Part shown: positions 44,169 to 52,767 of the stretch, one piece after another
Layout: each line of letters begins with the position of its first letter
How positions within the stretch are numbered: the stretch's first letter is position 1
Assembly (NCBI GenBank): GCA_964423465.1
Contig: CAYRFK010000001.1
Coordinates: forward strand, 14,703-78,702
From: VGWF01 sp964423465
Lineage (GTDB): Bacteria; Verrucomicrobiota; Kiritimatiellia; PWTM01
Direction: 5' to 3'
DNA length: 64,000 bases
Translations under genes and position numbers: made by a program
Notes under the pieces: model-generated
Databases searched by the model: none
What the model saw: only the letters and a program-made list of their open reading frames with translations
Told to the model about the DNA's origin: nothing

Positions 44169-45179
44169 ATGAACAACGACATTTACATCCGGCGGGGCCC
44201 GAGGCCGCAGCCGCAGAATCGCGGGATCGGCCCCGGCATGATCCTGCTGCTGGTGGCTGCGGTCATCGCGCTGGGCGTGGTCATGGGGTTGAAGTGGCTG
44301 CGCGAACGGAAAACCGCCGCGGAATCGGTGGCCCCCGCCTTGGCACCGGCTGATGCCGTCCCAGCTACGGCACCACAGCCCGCCCCCGCTCCTTCGGCTG
44401 CGCCTGCCCCCGCGGTCCATGCCGCCCCGGCCGTCCGCCTGCCGCCCGCCCCTGCGTCGTCCGCACCGGGTTCCGACCCCGCCATGCCGGCCTTTATGGA
44501 GGCGCGTTCGTTGCAGGCCGCCGGACAGATCCCCGCCGCGCGCGAGAAGGCCCTGGGCGCCCTGGCGGCAGCCAAGGATCCCGCATTGCAGCGGCAGATC
44601 GAGGACCTGCTCGGGCAGATCCATACCGCGCTCATCTTCACACCCTCCCCGATGGCGGAGAAGGTGGACTACACGATCCAGCCCGGCGACCGCCTGGCCG
44701 GCATCGCCAAGCAGCACGGCACGACGATCGAACTCGTGACGCGGGGCAACGGCATCAAGAGCGCCGTCATCCGGCCCGGCGACCGCCTGCGCATCCTGTC
44801 CGGAAAGTTTTCCATCCTGGTCGACAAGTCGGACAACGAGCTCGTCCTCTCGCTCAACGACCGGTTCTTCAAGCGATACCGCGTCGGCACCGGCAAGTTC
44901 GAGAAGACGCCGGCCGGACAGTTCAAGATCACGGACCGGATCGCCCAACCCACGTGGTGGCGGCCGGACGGGAAGGCGGTGCCGTTCGGCGACAAGGAAA
45001 ACGTGCTCGGCACGCACTGGCTGTCCCTCGACGTCCCCGGCTACGGCCTCCACGGCACGTGGGAGCCGGACACGGTCGGGAAACAGGAAAGCGCCGGCTG
45101 CATCCGGCTCGTCAACGCGGACATCGAGGAGCTGTTCACGCTGCTCCCGGTGGGCACGCCGGTCGTCATCCAGGAATAA
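44169..45179 (+). CDS. L,D-transpeptidase (YkuD) with LysM domain
   Basis: Forms 3-3 crosslinks or attaches proteins to peptidoglycan. 336 residues: a cytoplasmic N-terminus, a transmembrane helix (about 24-42, MILLLVAAVIALGVVMGL), a Pro/Ala-rich linker, a short helical region, a LysM peptidoglycan-binding domain (about 155-205, VDYTIQPGDRLAGIAKQHG), and the YkuD domain with YGLHGTWEPD and the nucleophile motif SAGCIRL. All catalytic residues (His, Ser-x-Gly-Cys-Arg) are there. It is followed 17 bp later by accA on the same strand, so cotranscription is likely. Confidence 0.93.
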   Translation: MNNDIYIRRGPRPQPQNRGIGPGMILLLVAAVIALGVVMGLKWLRERKTAAESVAPALAPADAVPATAPQPAPAPSAAPAPAVHAAPAVRLPPAPASSAPGSDPAMPAFMEARSLQAAGQIPAAREKALGALAAAKDPALQRQIEDLLGQIHTALIFTPSPMAEKVDYTIQPGDRLAGIAKQHGTTIELVTRGNGIKSAVIRPGDRLRILSGKFSILVDKSDNELVLSLNDRFFKRYRVGTGKFEKTPAGQFKITDRIAQPTWWRPDGKAVPFGDKENVLGTHWLSLDVPGYGLHGTWEPDTVGKQESAGCIRLVNADIEELFTLLPVGTPVVIQE

Positions 45180-45196
45180 CCGCAGGAGGTTTCCCC

Positions 45197-46159
45197 GTGC
45201 CCCCTTTCATGCTGTCGTTTGAGAAGCCGGTGGCCGAGCTTGAGGAGAAGATGCGCGAACTGCGCACGTTCAGTGAGAGCCACGACATCGATGTCTCCTC
45301 GGAGATCCACAAGATCGAGGAGAAGATCCGCGCGACGCGCCGGAAGATCTACGATGAACTGACCCCCTGGCAGCAGGTCCAGATCGCCCGCCATCCGCAG
45401 CGGCCGTACACGCGCGACTACATCGCCACGGCCATGAAGGACTTCGTCGAGCTTCACGGCGACCGCATTCATGCCGACGACCAGGCGATCGTCGGCGGCT
45501 TCGCGACGATCGGCCCGCACCGGATCATGGTGATCGGCACGCAGAAGGGCCGCGATACGAAGAGCAACCTGCAGTGCAACTTCGGCTGCGCGTATCCGGA
45601 GGGGTACCGCAAGGCGCTCCGCCTGATGAAGCTCGCCGCCAGGTTCGGCGTGCCCGTCGTGACCCTGATCGACACCCCCGGCGCGTACCCCGGCATCCAG
45701 TCCGAGGAACGCCACATCGCCGAGGCGATCGCGGTCAACCTTCGCGAGATGTTCACCTTCCCCGTCCCGATGGTCGTGTGCGTCATCGGTGAGGGCGGCA
45801 GCGGCGGTGCACTGGGGATCGGCGTGGGCGACCGCGTGCTGATCTTCCAGCACTCGTACTACTCCGTGATCTCGCCCGAGGGCTGCGCGGCGATCCTGTG
45901 GAAGGACCGCGCCTTCGCCGACCGCGCCGCGGCGGCCTTGAAGCTCACGGCAAAGGATCTTCTCAAGATGGGCCTCGTTGACGAGATCATCCCCGAGCCC
46001 GACGGCGGCGCCCACGCCGATCCCGCGGCGGCCGCCACCGCCCTGTCGGAGGCCGTGGTGCGAACGATCGACGGCCTGAAGAAGATTCCGGCCCCCGAGC
46101 TCCTGGACGCCCGCTACGCCAAGTTCCGCGCCATGGGCGTCTTCACCGAAGGCGCCTGA
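45197..46159 (+). CDS. accA: Acetyl-CoA carboxylase carboxyltransferase subunit alpha
   Basis: With AccD transfers carboxyl from biotin to acetyl-CoA in fatty acid synthesis. The 320 residues match E. coli AccA (319). Signatures are FEKPVAELEEKMRELR at the N-terminus, ARHPQRPYTRDYI, GDRIHADDQAIVGGFA, IDTPGAYPGIQSEERHIAEA and IGEGGSGGALGIGVGDRVLI. GTG at 45197 is the start: AGGAGGT sits at ideal distance, whereas the ATG four codons later is too far. accD is not in the window. Confidence 0.96.
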   Translation: MPPFMLSFEKPVAELEEKMRELRTFSESHDIDVSSEIHKIEEKIRATRRKIYDELTPWQQVQIARHPQRPYTRDYIATAMKDFVELHGDRIHADDQAIVGGFATIGPHRIMVIGTQKGRDTKSNLQCNFGCAYPEGYRKALRLMKLAARFGVPVVTLIDTPGAYPGIQSEERHIAEAIAVNLREMFTFPVPMVVCVIGEGGSGGALGIGVGDRVLIFQHSYYSVISPEGCAAILWKDRAFADRAAAALKLTAKDLLKMGLVDEIIPEPDGGAHADPAAAATALSEAVVRTIDGLKKIPAPELLDARYAKFRAMGVFTEGA

Positions 46160-46221
46160 CCGCCGCCCCGCCGGGTGGGACCGGCTCATCGTGGAATCCG
46201 CGGTGTCGCGGTTCAGCCCGA

Positions 46222-47571
46222 TTACGCAAGCCACCCGCACCAACCGGACACGAGGAAGGCGTAGAACGCGCCCAGCACCAGGACCGGTACCGCCAATCGT
46301 CGACCGGCCGACGCATCGGCGCGCCGGGCTTCGCGGAGCGCCAGTCCTGCCGCAACCGCGATCAAGACCAGCGAGACCGCCGAGAGCGCCTGCGGCGACA
46401 TCCACGCCGCGGGCTGCGGCAGTGTCTGCGCATGCATCGCCAGCGCCGTCTGCACGCCGCCCGGCTCGGCCCACGCGTACGGAAGGAACCCGGCCCACGC
46501 CTGGAACTTCTCCAGTCCCTTCGCCATGTGGCCGGCGGCAACAACCACCGCCATCGGGAGCGCGAGCCGTCGCCACGCATCCGCCAGGCTGCGCCCGGCT
46601 CCGGTCGCCCGGGCGACGCCGCCCAGTGCAAGCCACATCAGCAACGGCACGACGACGATCGTCCAGGCTCCGCGGATCCAGCCCGCGGCCGCACCGGCAC
46701 CCACGGCATCGGCGACGCGCTGCGGAACCCACTGGAAGACCGCATCCGCCGCCTTCCACACGCCGCACAGCTCGTAGGTGACGAACCCGGAGACCATCAT
46801 GACGAAGAGGGTCAACGGCCACGACGCCGCGGGCTCGACCGCATCGCCCGCGGCGAACGGTGCTCGCAACCGCCACTGCATGGCACCCGTGGCATCGACC
46901 TTGATACAATCGCCGCACATCAGGCAGTGGCAGTTGGTGTCGAGACGCGAAGGATTCAGCGTCGACCGACACGCATCCGGGCCCGGGGCCCGTTCACCCG
47001 CTCCGGGCGCCGGTCGCACCGCCAGCATCCCCCCGCGCCCGTAGGCGTTCAGTAGCAGCGCCACCGGGCAGAAACCGCGGCAGAAGGCGCGATCGCGGAC
47101 GAGCAGTCCAACCGCGAAGGCGACACCGAGCGACAACCAAAGGAAGATCGATGTGAAGTGCGGGACGCGATGGATCTGCACGCCCGGCACGAGCATCTGG
47201 AGAAGCGCGAAGAGCAGGATCACAAGACTGCCCTTCGCCAGCCAGCCCGGCAGCCGCCGCCGCCGAATCCCCAGCGCGCCGCCGAGGGTCTCGGCCTGGC
47301 TGGAGACCCACTCCAGCGGACACACCACGCACCACGCGCGTCCGAACAACACCGTCACCCATACGATCGCCGGCCACCAGAGGCCCCAGATCGCCAGGTT
47401 CACCAGGTTCGTCTTGGCGTACAGTTTCGGCGGCACCCCCTCCGGCGTCAGCTTCCCCCACCCCAACACCGCCAGCGCCAGGAAGACCGCCAGCACTGGC
47501 ACCTGGAGCACCGCCGGGAACCCTCGCCAGCGGACAAACGCTTTCCATGGCCCCCATTTCAGAAGATTCAT
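46222..47571 (-). CDS. Polytopic membrane iron-sulfur protein (NapH/YccM-like 4Fe-4S)
   Basis: A 449-residue inner-membrane protein with about ten hydrophobic helices and cysteine clusters for electron transfer. The NapH/CcoG-type pair is GRAWCVVCPLEW (about 85) and FCRGFCPVALL (about 175). A further motif, CHCLMCGDCIKVD, lies near 220, but its spacing is incomplete for a classic ferredoxin. The C-terminal half is hydrophobic without cysteine motifs. Its ATG overlaps the stop of the DsrE-like gene (ATGA), so it is coexpressed with it and the ArsR regulator. Membrane electron flow tied to sulfur or redox stress is a reasonable inference. Confidence 0.83.
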   Translation of the reverse strand: MNLLKWGPWKAFVRWRGFPAVLQVPVLAVFLALAVLGWGKLTPEGVPPKLYAKTNLVNLAIWGLWWPAIVWVTVLFGRAWCVVCPLEWVSSQAETLGGALGIRRRRLPGWLAKGSLVILLFALLQMLVPGVQIHRVPHFTSIFLWLSLGVAFAVGLLVRDRAFCRGFCPVALLLNAYGRGGMLAVRPAPGAGERAPGPDACRSTLNPSRLDTNCHCLMCGDCIKVDATGAMQWRLRAPFAAGDAVEPAASWPLTLFVMMVSGFVTYELCGVWKAADAVFQWVPQRVADAVGAGAAAGWIRGAWTIVVVPLLMWLALGGVARATGAGRSLADAWRRLALPMAVVVAAGHMAKGLEKFQAWAGFLPYAWAEPGGVQTALAMHAQTLPQPAAWMSPQALSAVSLVLIAVAAGLALREARRADASAGRRLAVPVLVLGAFYAFLVSGWCGWLA

Positions 47572-47762
47572 CCCGCCTCCAGCAGGGACTGCGCCTGCAC
47601 CTTCACGGGGAAGTTCGGCACATCGATGCGGTCCAGTTCGACGCCCTTGCCAAGCAGGAACACGCCGACCTCGTCCTTCTGTCCGAGCGCGTAGCACCCC
47701 AGGCGCAGCGCGTTGAACGACGTCTCGGGCTCGTCAGTCGAAGTGATGATGGCCAGTTTCAT
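47568..47762 (-). CDS. Short DsrE-family protein (half-length)
   Basis: 64 residues matching only the N-terminal half of DsrE/DsrF-like sulfur-relay proteins: LAIITSTDEPETSFNALRLG, then DEVGVFLLGKGVELD, ending VQAQSLLEAG. The usual family length is about 115, and the part that normally carries the CGTC-type cysteine after this point is absent. The stop codon overlaps the start of the Fe-S protein gene (ATGA), and its own start overlaps the ArsR stop (ATGA). It is either a natural mini-form or a truncation that kept operon coupling. Confidence 0.75.
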   Translation of the reverse strand: MKLAIITSTDEPETSFNALRLGCYALGQKDEVGVFLLGKGVELDRIDVPNFPVKVQAQSLLEAG

Positions 47763-48217
47763 GACGTTCGTCCCTTCTTGATGACCGCTCGTTGTCCGCC
47801 CACCGCAACCTTGAATCCGCGGGCCCGCCAGTCCTGGACGCCCTCGTCCATCCCTCGTCTCCGTCCGAGGTACGTACGCGTGATCCGCTCGATCTCCACC
47901 AGCCGGCCCTCGGACAGCGCCCGCATGCCGCGGAAGAAGCGGCAGACCGCCGGATCGGCGATCCGGTACGTCACGTAGAGGCCGGATTTCCGACCCTCGA
48001 CCAAGCTCGCGCCGCTCAGAACATGGAGATGCCGGGAGGTGTTGGCGACGGAGAGTCCCGCCTCGTTCGCCAGAGCCTCTACCGTCCGCGGCCCCTGGCA
48101 GAGCAGGTCCAGCAGTTCCAGCCGCCCCGGGTTCGAGACCGCTTTGCCGATCCGCGCAAACTGTCCGTAGATCGCACTCTTGAACCTGCGATGCACATCC
48201 ATGGCCGCCATCCCCAT
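47759..48217 (-). CDS. ArsR-family winged-helix regulator
   Basis: 152 residues with one ArsR-type winged helix: AVSNPGRLELLDLLCQGPRT, VEALANEAGLSVANTSRHLH (recognition helix) and VEGRKSGLYVTYRIADPAVC (wing). Relatives that control sulfur genes often carry a rhodanese domain after the winged helix; here the chain stops after a short basic tail. First gene of the ArsR-DsrE-FeS operon, with 4-nt overlap to the next. An inverted repeat ATTCAA-N8-TTGAAT just upstream is a likely autoregulatory site. ATGs at 48211 and 48202 are alternative starts. Confidence 0.88.
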   Translation of the reverse strand: MGMAAMDVHRRFKSAIYGQFARIGKAVSNPGRLELLDLLCQGPRTVEALANEAGLSVANTSRHLHVLSGASLVEGRKSGLYVTYRIADPAVCRFFRGMRALSEGRLVEIERITRTYLGRRRGMDEGVQDWRARGFKVAVGGQRAVIKKGRTS

Positions 48218-48218
48218 T

Positions 48219-48238
48219 ATTCAATCTCTTTGTTGAAT
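48219..48238. promoter_or_regulatory. Inverted repeat, probable ArsR operator
   Basis: ATTCAA and TTGAAT arms separated by 8 bp, immediately before the ArsR start codon. The position would block transcription or initiation of its own operon. AT-rich dyads with this half-site are common for the sulfur-sensing ArsR group. Confidence 0.5.
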
Positions 48239-48313
48239 ACTTGCACGCCCGCGGACACCGCGCAAGCCGGTGGAATCGAGCCGGCCGGGCCCCGAATCGA
48301 TCCCCATTGCAAT

Positions 48314-48351
48314 GTTACATAAAATGTAACGATCGTTACATTCTATGTAAC
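48314..48351. promoter_or_regulatory. Double dyad operator GTTACAT-N3-ATGTAAC x2
   Basis: Two identical 17-bp dyads (48314-48330 and 48335-48351) separated by GATC, together forming a 38-bp near-perfect palindrome. They lie 52 bp before the secreted glycosidase start and 97 bp from the divergent ArsR start. The AT-rich sequence stands out from its GC-rich surroundings. A cooperatively bound dimeric regulator is expected; its gene is not evident. Confidence 0.75.
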
Positions 48352-48402
48352 GTTGTCGCGGAGGGGCGGCGACTGAAAACCGACTCTGGTACACTCGCGT
48401 CC

Positions 48403-51219
48403 ATGAAGAGCGTTGTGGCGTGCATGGGGCTTGCCGCGGGAATCGCGGCGGGGGCGGAGATGCGGAGCCTTCCGGCGGCCGCCGACGGGTGGTTCGGCGA
48501 TCCGCTGGTCTGGCGGTTCCGTCCCGAGGGCATCGGATGCACGGCCACGAACGGACACGGCTTCGCGATCCACGAGGCGGCGCCGCTCTCGTCGAACGTC
48601 GAGGTCGAGGCGGTCTTCACCCCCGTCGCAGCGGAGGGTGGCGGATGGAACGTCGCCTCCGTGGCAATCGTCGAGAGCGCGGGCAACTTCTGGCACGTCG
48701 CGCTGGTGCAGTCGCCGCCGGAGGACGGCAGCCGTCCGCGGGTCGAACTGTGCGAGATGCGCGAGGGGAAATGGCTGGCGCAGGGCGGCCTGAAGATCGA
48801 GATCGACGAGGGATCGCCCCGTCCCTGGGCTTTCGGCACGCCGTACCGGATGAAGCTCGGCCTCGACGCGACCGGCATCACGGGCACGATCGCGGCACCG
48901 GACGGGACGGTGCTGCTGCGACGGCGGCACGCCTTCTCCGGACCGGCCGTGACTCGCGGACGACCCGCGCTGCGGACGGGCGGCATCGGCGGAAGCTTCA
49001 CCGCAGTCCGTGCGGCATGGGGACCCGCGGTCGCGGACCCGGCCAACGCCCCGCCGTCCTTCCCGCCGTATCTTTCCGACCGGTTCGTTCCGCAGGTCAC
49101 GGACACGGCCACCGGCTACTTCCGCGTCGTGCAGAAGCCCGACGGACGCTGGTGGCCGATCGACCCGCTCGGTCGCGGCCTCGTGCTGCTCGGCGTCGAC
49201 CACGTGACGTTCCACGGGCACTGGTGCGAGAAACTCGGCTACGCCCCCCACGGTCGGAAAAACGCGGTGAAGTACTCCGATCGCGAGGTGTGGCGCGAGG
49301 AGACGCTCGCGCGCCTCAAGGCGTGGGGATTCACGATGCTCGGCGCCGGGTGCGACCCCGGATTGAACCACCGCGGGCTCGTGCATACCGTCTTCCTGAA
49401 CATCGGCTCGCACCTCGCCACGCTCGGTGACGACTACGACATCACACCCAACGAGCACCGCCCCTGCTCCGCCTTTCCGAACGTCTTCCACCCCGATTTC
49501 GAGGCCTTCTGCCGGTACCGCGCACGCACCCTGTGCGCGCCGAACCGGACGGATCCCTGGCTCTTCGGCTACTTCATCGATAACGAACTGGCATGGTGGG
49601 GCCGCGGCGCGCAGGACACCGGTCTCTTCGACGCGGTGATGAAGAAGGGCAGCTCGCACACGGCCAAGATCGCGCTGAAGGAATTCGTCGCGGACCGGTG
49701 CGACCGGCAGATCGCGTCGTTCAACGCGTCCTTTGACACCCGTCTCGCCGCGTTCGACGAGATCCTCGCCCTGCCGGCCCTCCCCCACGCCACACCCGGG
49801 GCGCGCGAATTGAAGAAGGCCTTTCTCGCTCACGTTGCGGAGCGCTACTTCTCCGTCACCACGCGCGCGATCCGCGAGGCCGATCCGAACCATCTCGTGC
49901 TCGGCGCCCGGTTCGCCGGCACGGGCGGCGCCGATCCGGCCGTCTGGGAGGTCTCCGGCAGGCACTGCGAGGTTGTCACCTTCAACAGCTATCCGATGGC
50001 CGACCTCGACGAGGGACGCGTGTACACCAGCCTCGGGGCTTCCGGCGAGCCGGTGACGGACCATTTCGCGACCTACCACGGGTATGTCCGCCGCCCGATG
50101 CTGATCACCGAATGGTCGTTCCCGGCGCTCGACGCCGGCCTGCCGAGCGTGCACGGCGCTGGGCAGCGTTTCCGCACGCAGCGGGAGCGGACGCAAGCGA
50201 CGGAACTCTTCGCCCGCACAATGCTGAGCCTCCCGTTCCTTCTCGGCTACGACTACTTCATGTGGGTGGACGAACCGGCGCCGGGCATCTCCTCGGTCTT
50301 CCCCGAGGACTCGAACTACGGCCTCATCAATGAAGACGGCGTGCCCTACGAGTTGCTGACCTCGATGTTCGCGGCCCTCCATCGAGACGCGGGCACGTTG
50401 CGGTTCCAGTCCGCCCCGCCGCCGCGTGCGCGGCCGGCGCGAATGCCGCCCGACCCGCTGGCGATCGTGTTGCGGGCCGCTGCCCCGAACGCGGTCCCGG
50501 CCGCCTTCGTGCGCGACGGCGATGCGTTCCGCGCTTCGAACGGAAGGCTGGAACTGGCCGGGGCGATCGGCGGCGGCCCCATGGTGCGCGCCGTGACGCT
50601 GGACGGTGCAGGGGCATCCTTCGGGCGATGCAACGCGATGATCCACACGGTCGGCGACGCTGGACAGAGCCGGTGGACGGAGACGCGGAATGTGAGATCC
50701 ATCGAGTCGTCCTCCACGAACGGCGTCGTTGTGATCGACATGATCTCAGCGGCGGAAGGCGCCGGGGGACCGGCGTTCGAGTGCACGCACCGGATCCATC
50801 TGCCGCCCGGCACACCATGGTTTGCGACCCGGTTCGTCCGGGTCCGCAACACGGGGACCGTGCCGCTGAAGATCCGGGGGCTCTACTTCCGGTTCAACAG
50901 CGATTTTCGCGACTTGCCGGCAGACCGGCCGCCGAACCTGTGGGGCGCGCCGCCCGCGGGCTGCTGGATGGACGGAGCCGACGGCAGGTTCTTCGGCGCG
51001 GTCGGGGCGATCGCTTCGGACATCCGGATCGACTTCTGGGTCGACAAGACCGCAGGAACCACGCACCCGGACGCCCGTCGGGAGATCGAGACGGTGACGG
51101 TCGCCCCTGGCGCCATCTATGAACCCCCGGAGCCTCTCTTCGTCCTCGGCATCGCCGGGCGGGGCGGAGCGGCCGGCTGGATGGAGCAGACCGGCGCGTT
51201 GGAATCGGTCCTGCGATAG
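48403..51219 (+). CDS. Secreted clan-A glycoside hydrolase (agarase-like)
   Basis: 938 residues. The signal peptide is KSVVACMGLAAGIAAGA. A beta-sandwich follows (about 20-200, concanavalin-like, NVEVEAVFTPVAAEGGG), then a TIM barrel (about 235-670) with PDGRWWPIDPLGRGLVLLGV at its entrance, the acid/base Glu in GYFIDNELAWWG (E395) and the nucleophile Glu in MLITEWSFPA (E570). The C-terminal beta domain has no assigned role. The Asn-Glu and Glu pair place it in clan GH-A, closest in layout to beta-agarase-like enzymes such as GH50; the substrate is unproven. TACACT lies 7 bp before the ATG without a good -35, fitting activation or repression through the double operator upstream. Confidence 0.85.
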   Translation: MKSVVACMGLAAGIAAGAEMRSLPAAADGWFGDPLVWRFRPEGIGCTATNGHGFAIHEAAPLSSNVEVEAVFTPVAAEGGGWNVASVAIVESAGNFWHVALVQSPPEDGSRPRVELCEMREGKWLAQGGLKIEIDEGSPRPWAFGTPYRMKLGLDATGITGTIAAPDGTVLLRRRHAFSGPAVTRGRPALRTGGIGGSFTAVRAAWGPAVADPANAPPSFPPYLSDRFVPQVTDTATGYFRVVQKPDGRWWPIDPLGRGLVLLGVDHVTFHGHWCEKLGYAPHGRKNAVKYSDREVWREETLARLKAWGFTMLGAGCDPGLNHRGLVHTVFLNIGSHLATLGDDYDITPNEHRPCSAFPNVFHPDFEAFCRYRARTLCAPNRTDPWLFGYFIDNELAWWGRGAQDTGLFDAVMKKGSSHTAKIALKEFVADRCDRQIASFNASFDTRLAAFDEILALPALPHATPGARELKKAFLAHVAERYFSVTTRAIREADPNHLVLGARFAGTGGADPAVWEVSGRHCEVVTFNSYPMADLDEGRVYTSLGASGEPVTDHFATYHGYVRRPMLITEWSFPALDAGLPSVHGAGQRFRTQRERTQATELFARTMLSLPFLLGYDYFMWVDEPAPGISSVFPEDSNYGLINEDGVPYELLTSMFAALHRDAGTLRFQSAPPPRARPARMPPDPLAIVLRAAAPNAVPAAFVRDGDAFRASNGRLELAGAIGGGPMVRAVTLDGAGASFGRCNAMIHTVGDAGQSRWTETRNVRSIESSSTNGVVVIDMISAAEGAGGPAFECTHRIHLPPGTPWFATRFVRVRNTGTVPLKIRGLYFRFNSDFRDLPADRPPNLWGAPPAGCWMDGADGRFFGAVGAIASDIRIDFWVDKTAGTTHPDARREIETVTVAPGAIYEPPEPLFVLGIAGRGGAAGWMEQTGALESVLR

Positions 51220-51224
51220 CATGA

Positions 51225-51253
51225 TTGCGCGACGCGGGCCGGGGCGGTAGGTT
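51225..51253 (+). promoter_or_regulatory. Predicted leaderless promoter of rimO
   Basis: TTGCGC (51225-51230), 17 bp, TAGGTT (51248-51253), then 6 bp to the GTG at 51260. Confidence 0.45.
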
Positions 51254-51259
51254 GGCGGC

Positions 51260-52666
51260 GTGTCGAAGCACTCTCCCCATCGGTCGGACGACGGCGGGTC
51301 ACCCGTCGCGTGTCTCGTCAGCCTTGGCTGCGCGAAGAACACGGTTGATTCGGAGCGGATCCTGGCCTCGCTGGTGCAGGACGGCTTCCTGATTGCGGAG
51401 CGCCCCGAGGATTCGGACATCTGCATCGTCAACACGTGCGGGTTCATTCAGGACGCCCGCGAAGAGACGGCGACGGTCCTTCGCGACCTCGCGGCGCGGC
51501 GCCAACGCGGCCGGCCCGCCTGCATCGTCGCGGTCGGCTGCCTGGTGGAGCGGGCCGGCGGTTCCCCCGCCCTCCGCGAATTTCTGGATGCCGCCGACGC
51601 CACGGCCGGCTTCGCGGAGTTTCCGCGCCTGCCCCGGTTCTGCCGGGAAACGCTCGGCCTTGCGGAACCGGCGGGGGCGGGACCCACCGGAACCCTGGCC
51701 GACTTCCACCGGCTGCCGCGGCTTTTGAGCGGCGGCGGCCACTCGGCCTGTCTGAAGATCTCCGAGGGCTGCTCCAACGGGTGCCGGTTCTGCACGATCC
51801 CGGCGATCCGCGGCCGGCAGGTGAGCCGGCCGGTGGACGAGATCGTCGCCGAGGCCCGGTCACTGGTGGCATCGGGCGTCCGGGAGATCTGCATCATCGG
51901 GCAGGACACGACGAGCTACGGCCACGACTTGACCGGCCGTCGCGAGCTGGCGGGGCTTGTTCGCGCCCTGTCGACGGTGCCCGGCGACATCTGGTTCCGG
52001 CTGATGTATGCATTCCCGAAGTTCATCGGCGACGATCTGCTGGACGCCCTCATCGCCGACGCTCGCTGGTGTCCCTATCTCGATCTTCCTCTGCAGCACA
52101 TCTCCGATTCGATGCTGCGCACGATGGGGCGAGGGATGGGCCGCGACGACACGCTGCGCCTGCTCGACCGTCTGTCCGAGCGCGTGCCGGGCCTTTGCAT
52201 GCGCACGGCGTACATCGTGGGGCATCCGGGCGAGACCGAGGCTGACTTCGAGGAGCTTCTGGCGTTTGTCCGGGAGGGGCGGTTCCTCCACGCCGGCGTG
52301 TTCGTTTACTCACCCGAGGATGGAACGGCGTCCGCGGCGCTTGAGGACCCCGTCCCCCATGACGTCGCCCTGCGGCGGCGCGACGAACTCATGCGGGCGC
52401 AGCGTGGCGTCTCCCGCGCGGCAATGCGCGCATGGGTCGGTCGGGACCTCGAGATCCTGGTCGACGAACCCGTCGCACCCGGTTCCGCCGCCCCGCGCCA
52501 CGCGCGCTGGACGGGTCGCCATCGCGGACAAGCCCCCGAGGTCGACGGGGTGACATTCCTTGCCCCCCGCAACGGCATCGCCCTGCACCCCGGCCGGGTT
52601 CTGCGGGCGCGCGTGATCCAGGGGCTCGACTACGACCTTCTGGCCGAGGTCTCGGGCGCGACCTGA
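51260..52666 (+). CDS. rimO: Ribosomal protein S12 methylthiotransferase RimO
   Basis: A radical-SAM enzyme that methylthiolates an Asp of ribosomal protein S12. 468 residues. The N-terminal UPF0004 domain has VSLGCAKNTVDSERIL, NTCGFIQDAREE and AVGCLVER, with three cysteines for the auxiliary cluster. The radical-SAM motif is CSNGCRFC (C171, C175, C178) in ISEGCSNGCRFCTIPAIRG, and GREICII-like, DLPLQHISD and VGHPGETEADF blocks follow, with a C-terminal TRAM-like region. SLGCAKN favours RimO over MiaB. GTG start at 51260 with a promoter ending 6 bp before it. Confidence 0.95.
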   Translation: MSKHSPHRSDDGGSPVACLVSLGCAKNTVDSERILASLVQDGFLIAERPEDSDICIVNTCGFIQDAREETATVLRDLAARRQRGRPACIVAVGCLVERAGGSPALREFLDAADATAGFAEFPRLPRFCRETLGLAEPAGAGPTGTLADFHRLPRLLSGGGHSACLKISEGCSNGCRFCTIPAIRGRQVSRPVDEIVAEARSLVASGVREICIIGQDTTSYGHDLTGRRELAGLVRALSTVPGDIWFRLMYAFPKFIGDDLLDALIADARWCPYLDLPLQHISDSMLRTMGRGMGRDDTLRLLDRLSERVPGLCMRTAYIVGHPGETEADFEELLAFVREGRFLHAGVFVYSPEDGTASAALEDPVPHDVALRRRDELMRAQRGVSRAAMRAWVGRDLEILVDEPVAPGSAAPRHARWTGRHRGQAPEVDGVTFLAPRNGIALHPGRVLRARVIQGLDYDLLAEVSGAT

Positions 52667-52696
52667 GCACAGGAGAATCGGCGGCCCGATTGCCCT

Positions 52697-52725
52697 TGAT
52701 TTCCGGCCGGCGGAAGCGCATAGTG
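52697..52725 (+). promoter_or_regulatory. Promoter of fusA
   Basis: TTGATT (52697-52702), 17 bp, CATAGT (52720-52725). The predicted leader is about 36 nt before the ATG at 52768. Confidence 0.4.
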
Positions 52726-52767
52726 CCGCGCTTCTTTTCCGAAGCCTGGAACACGCGGGGATTCCCA

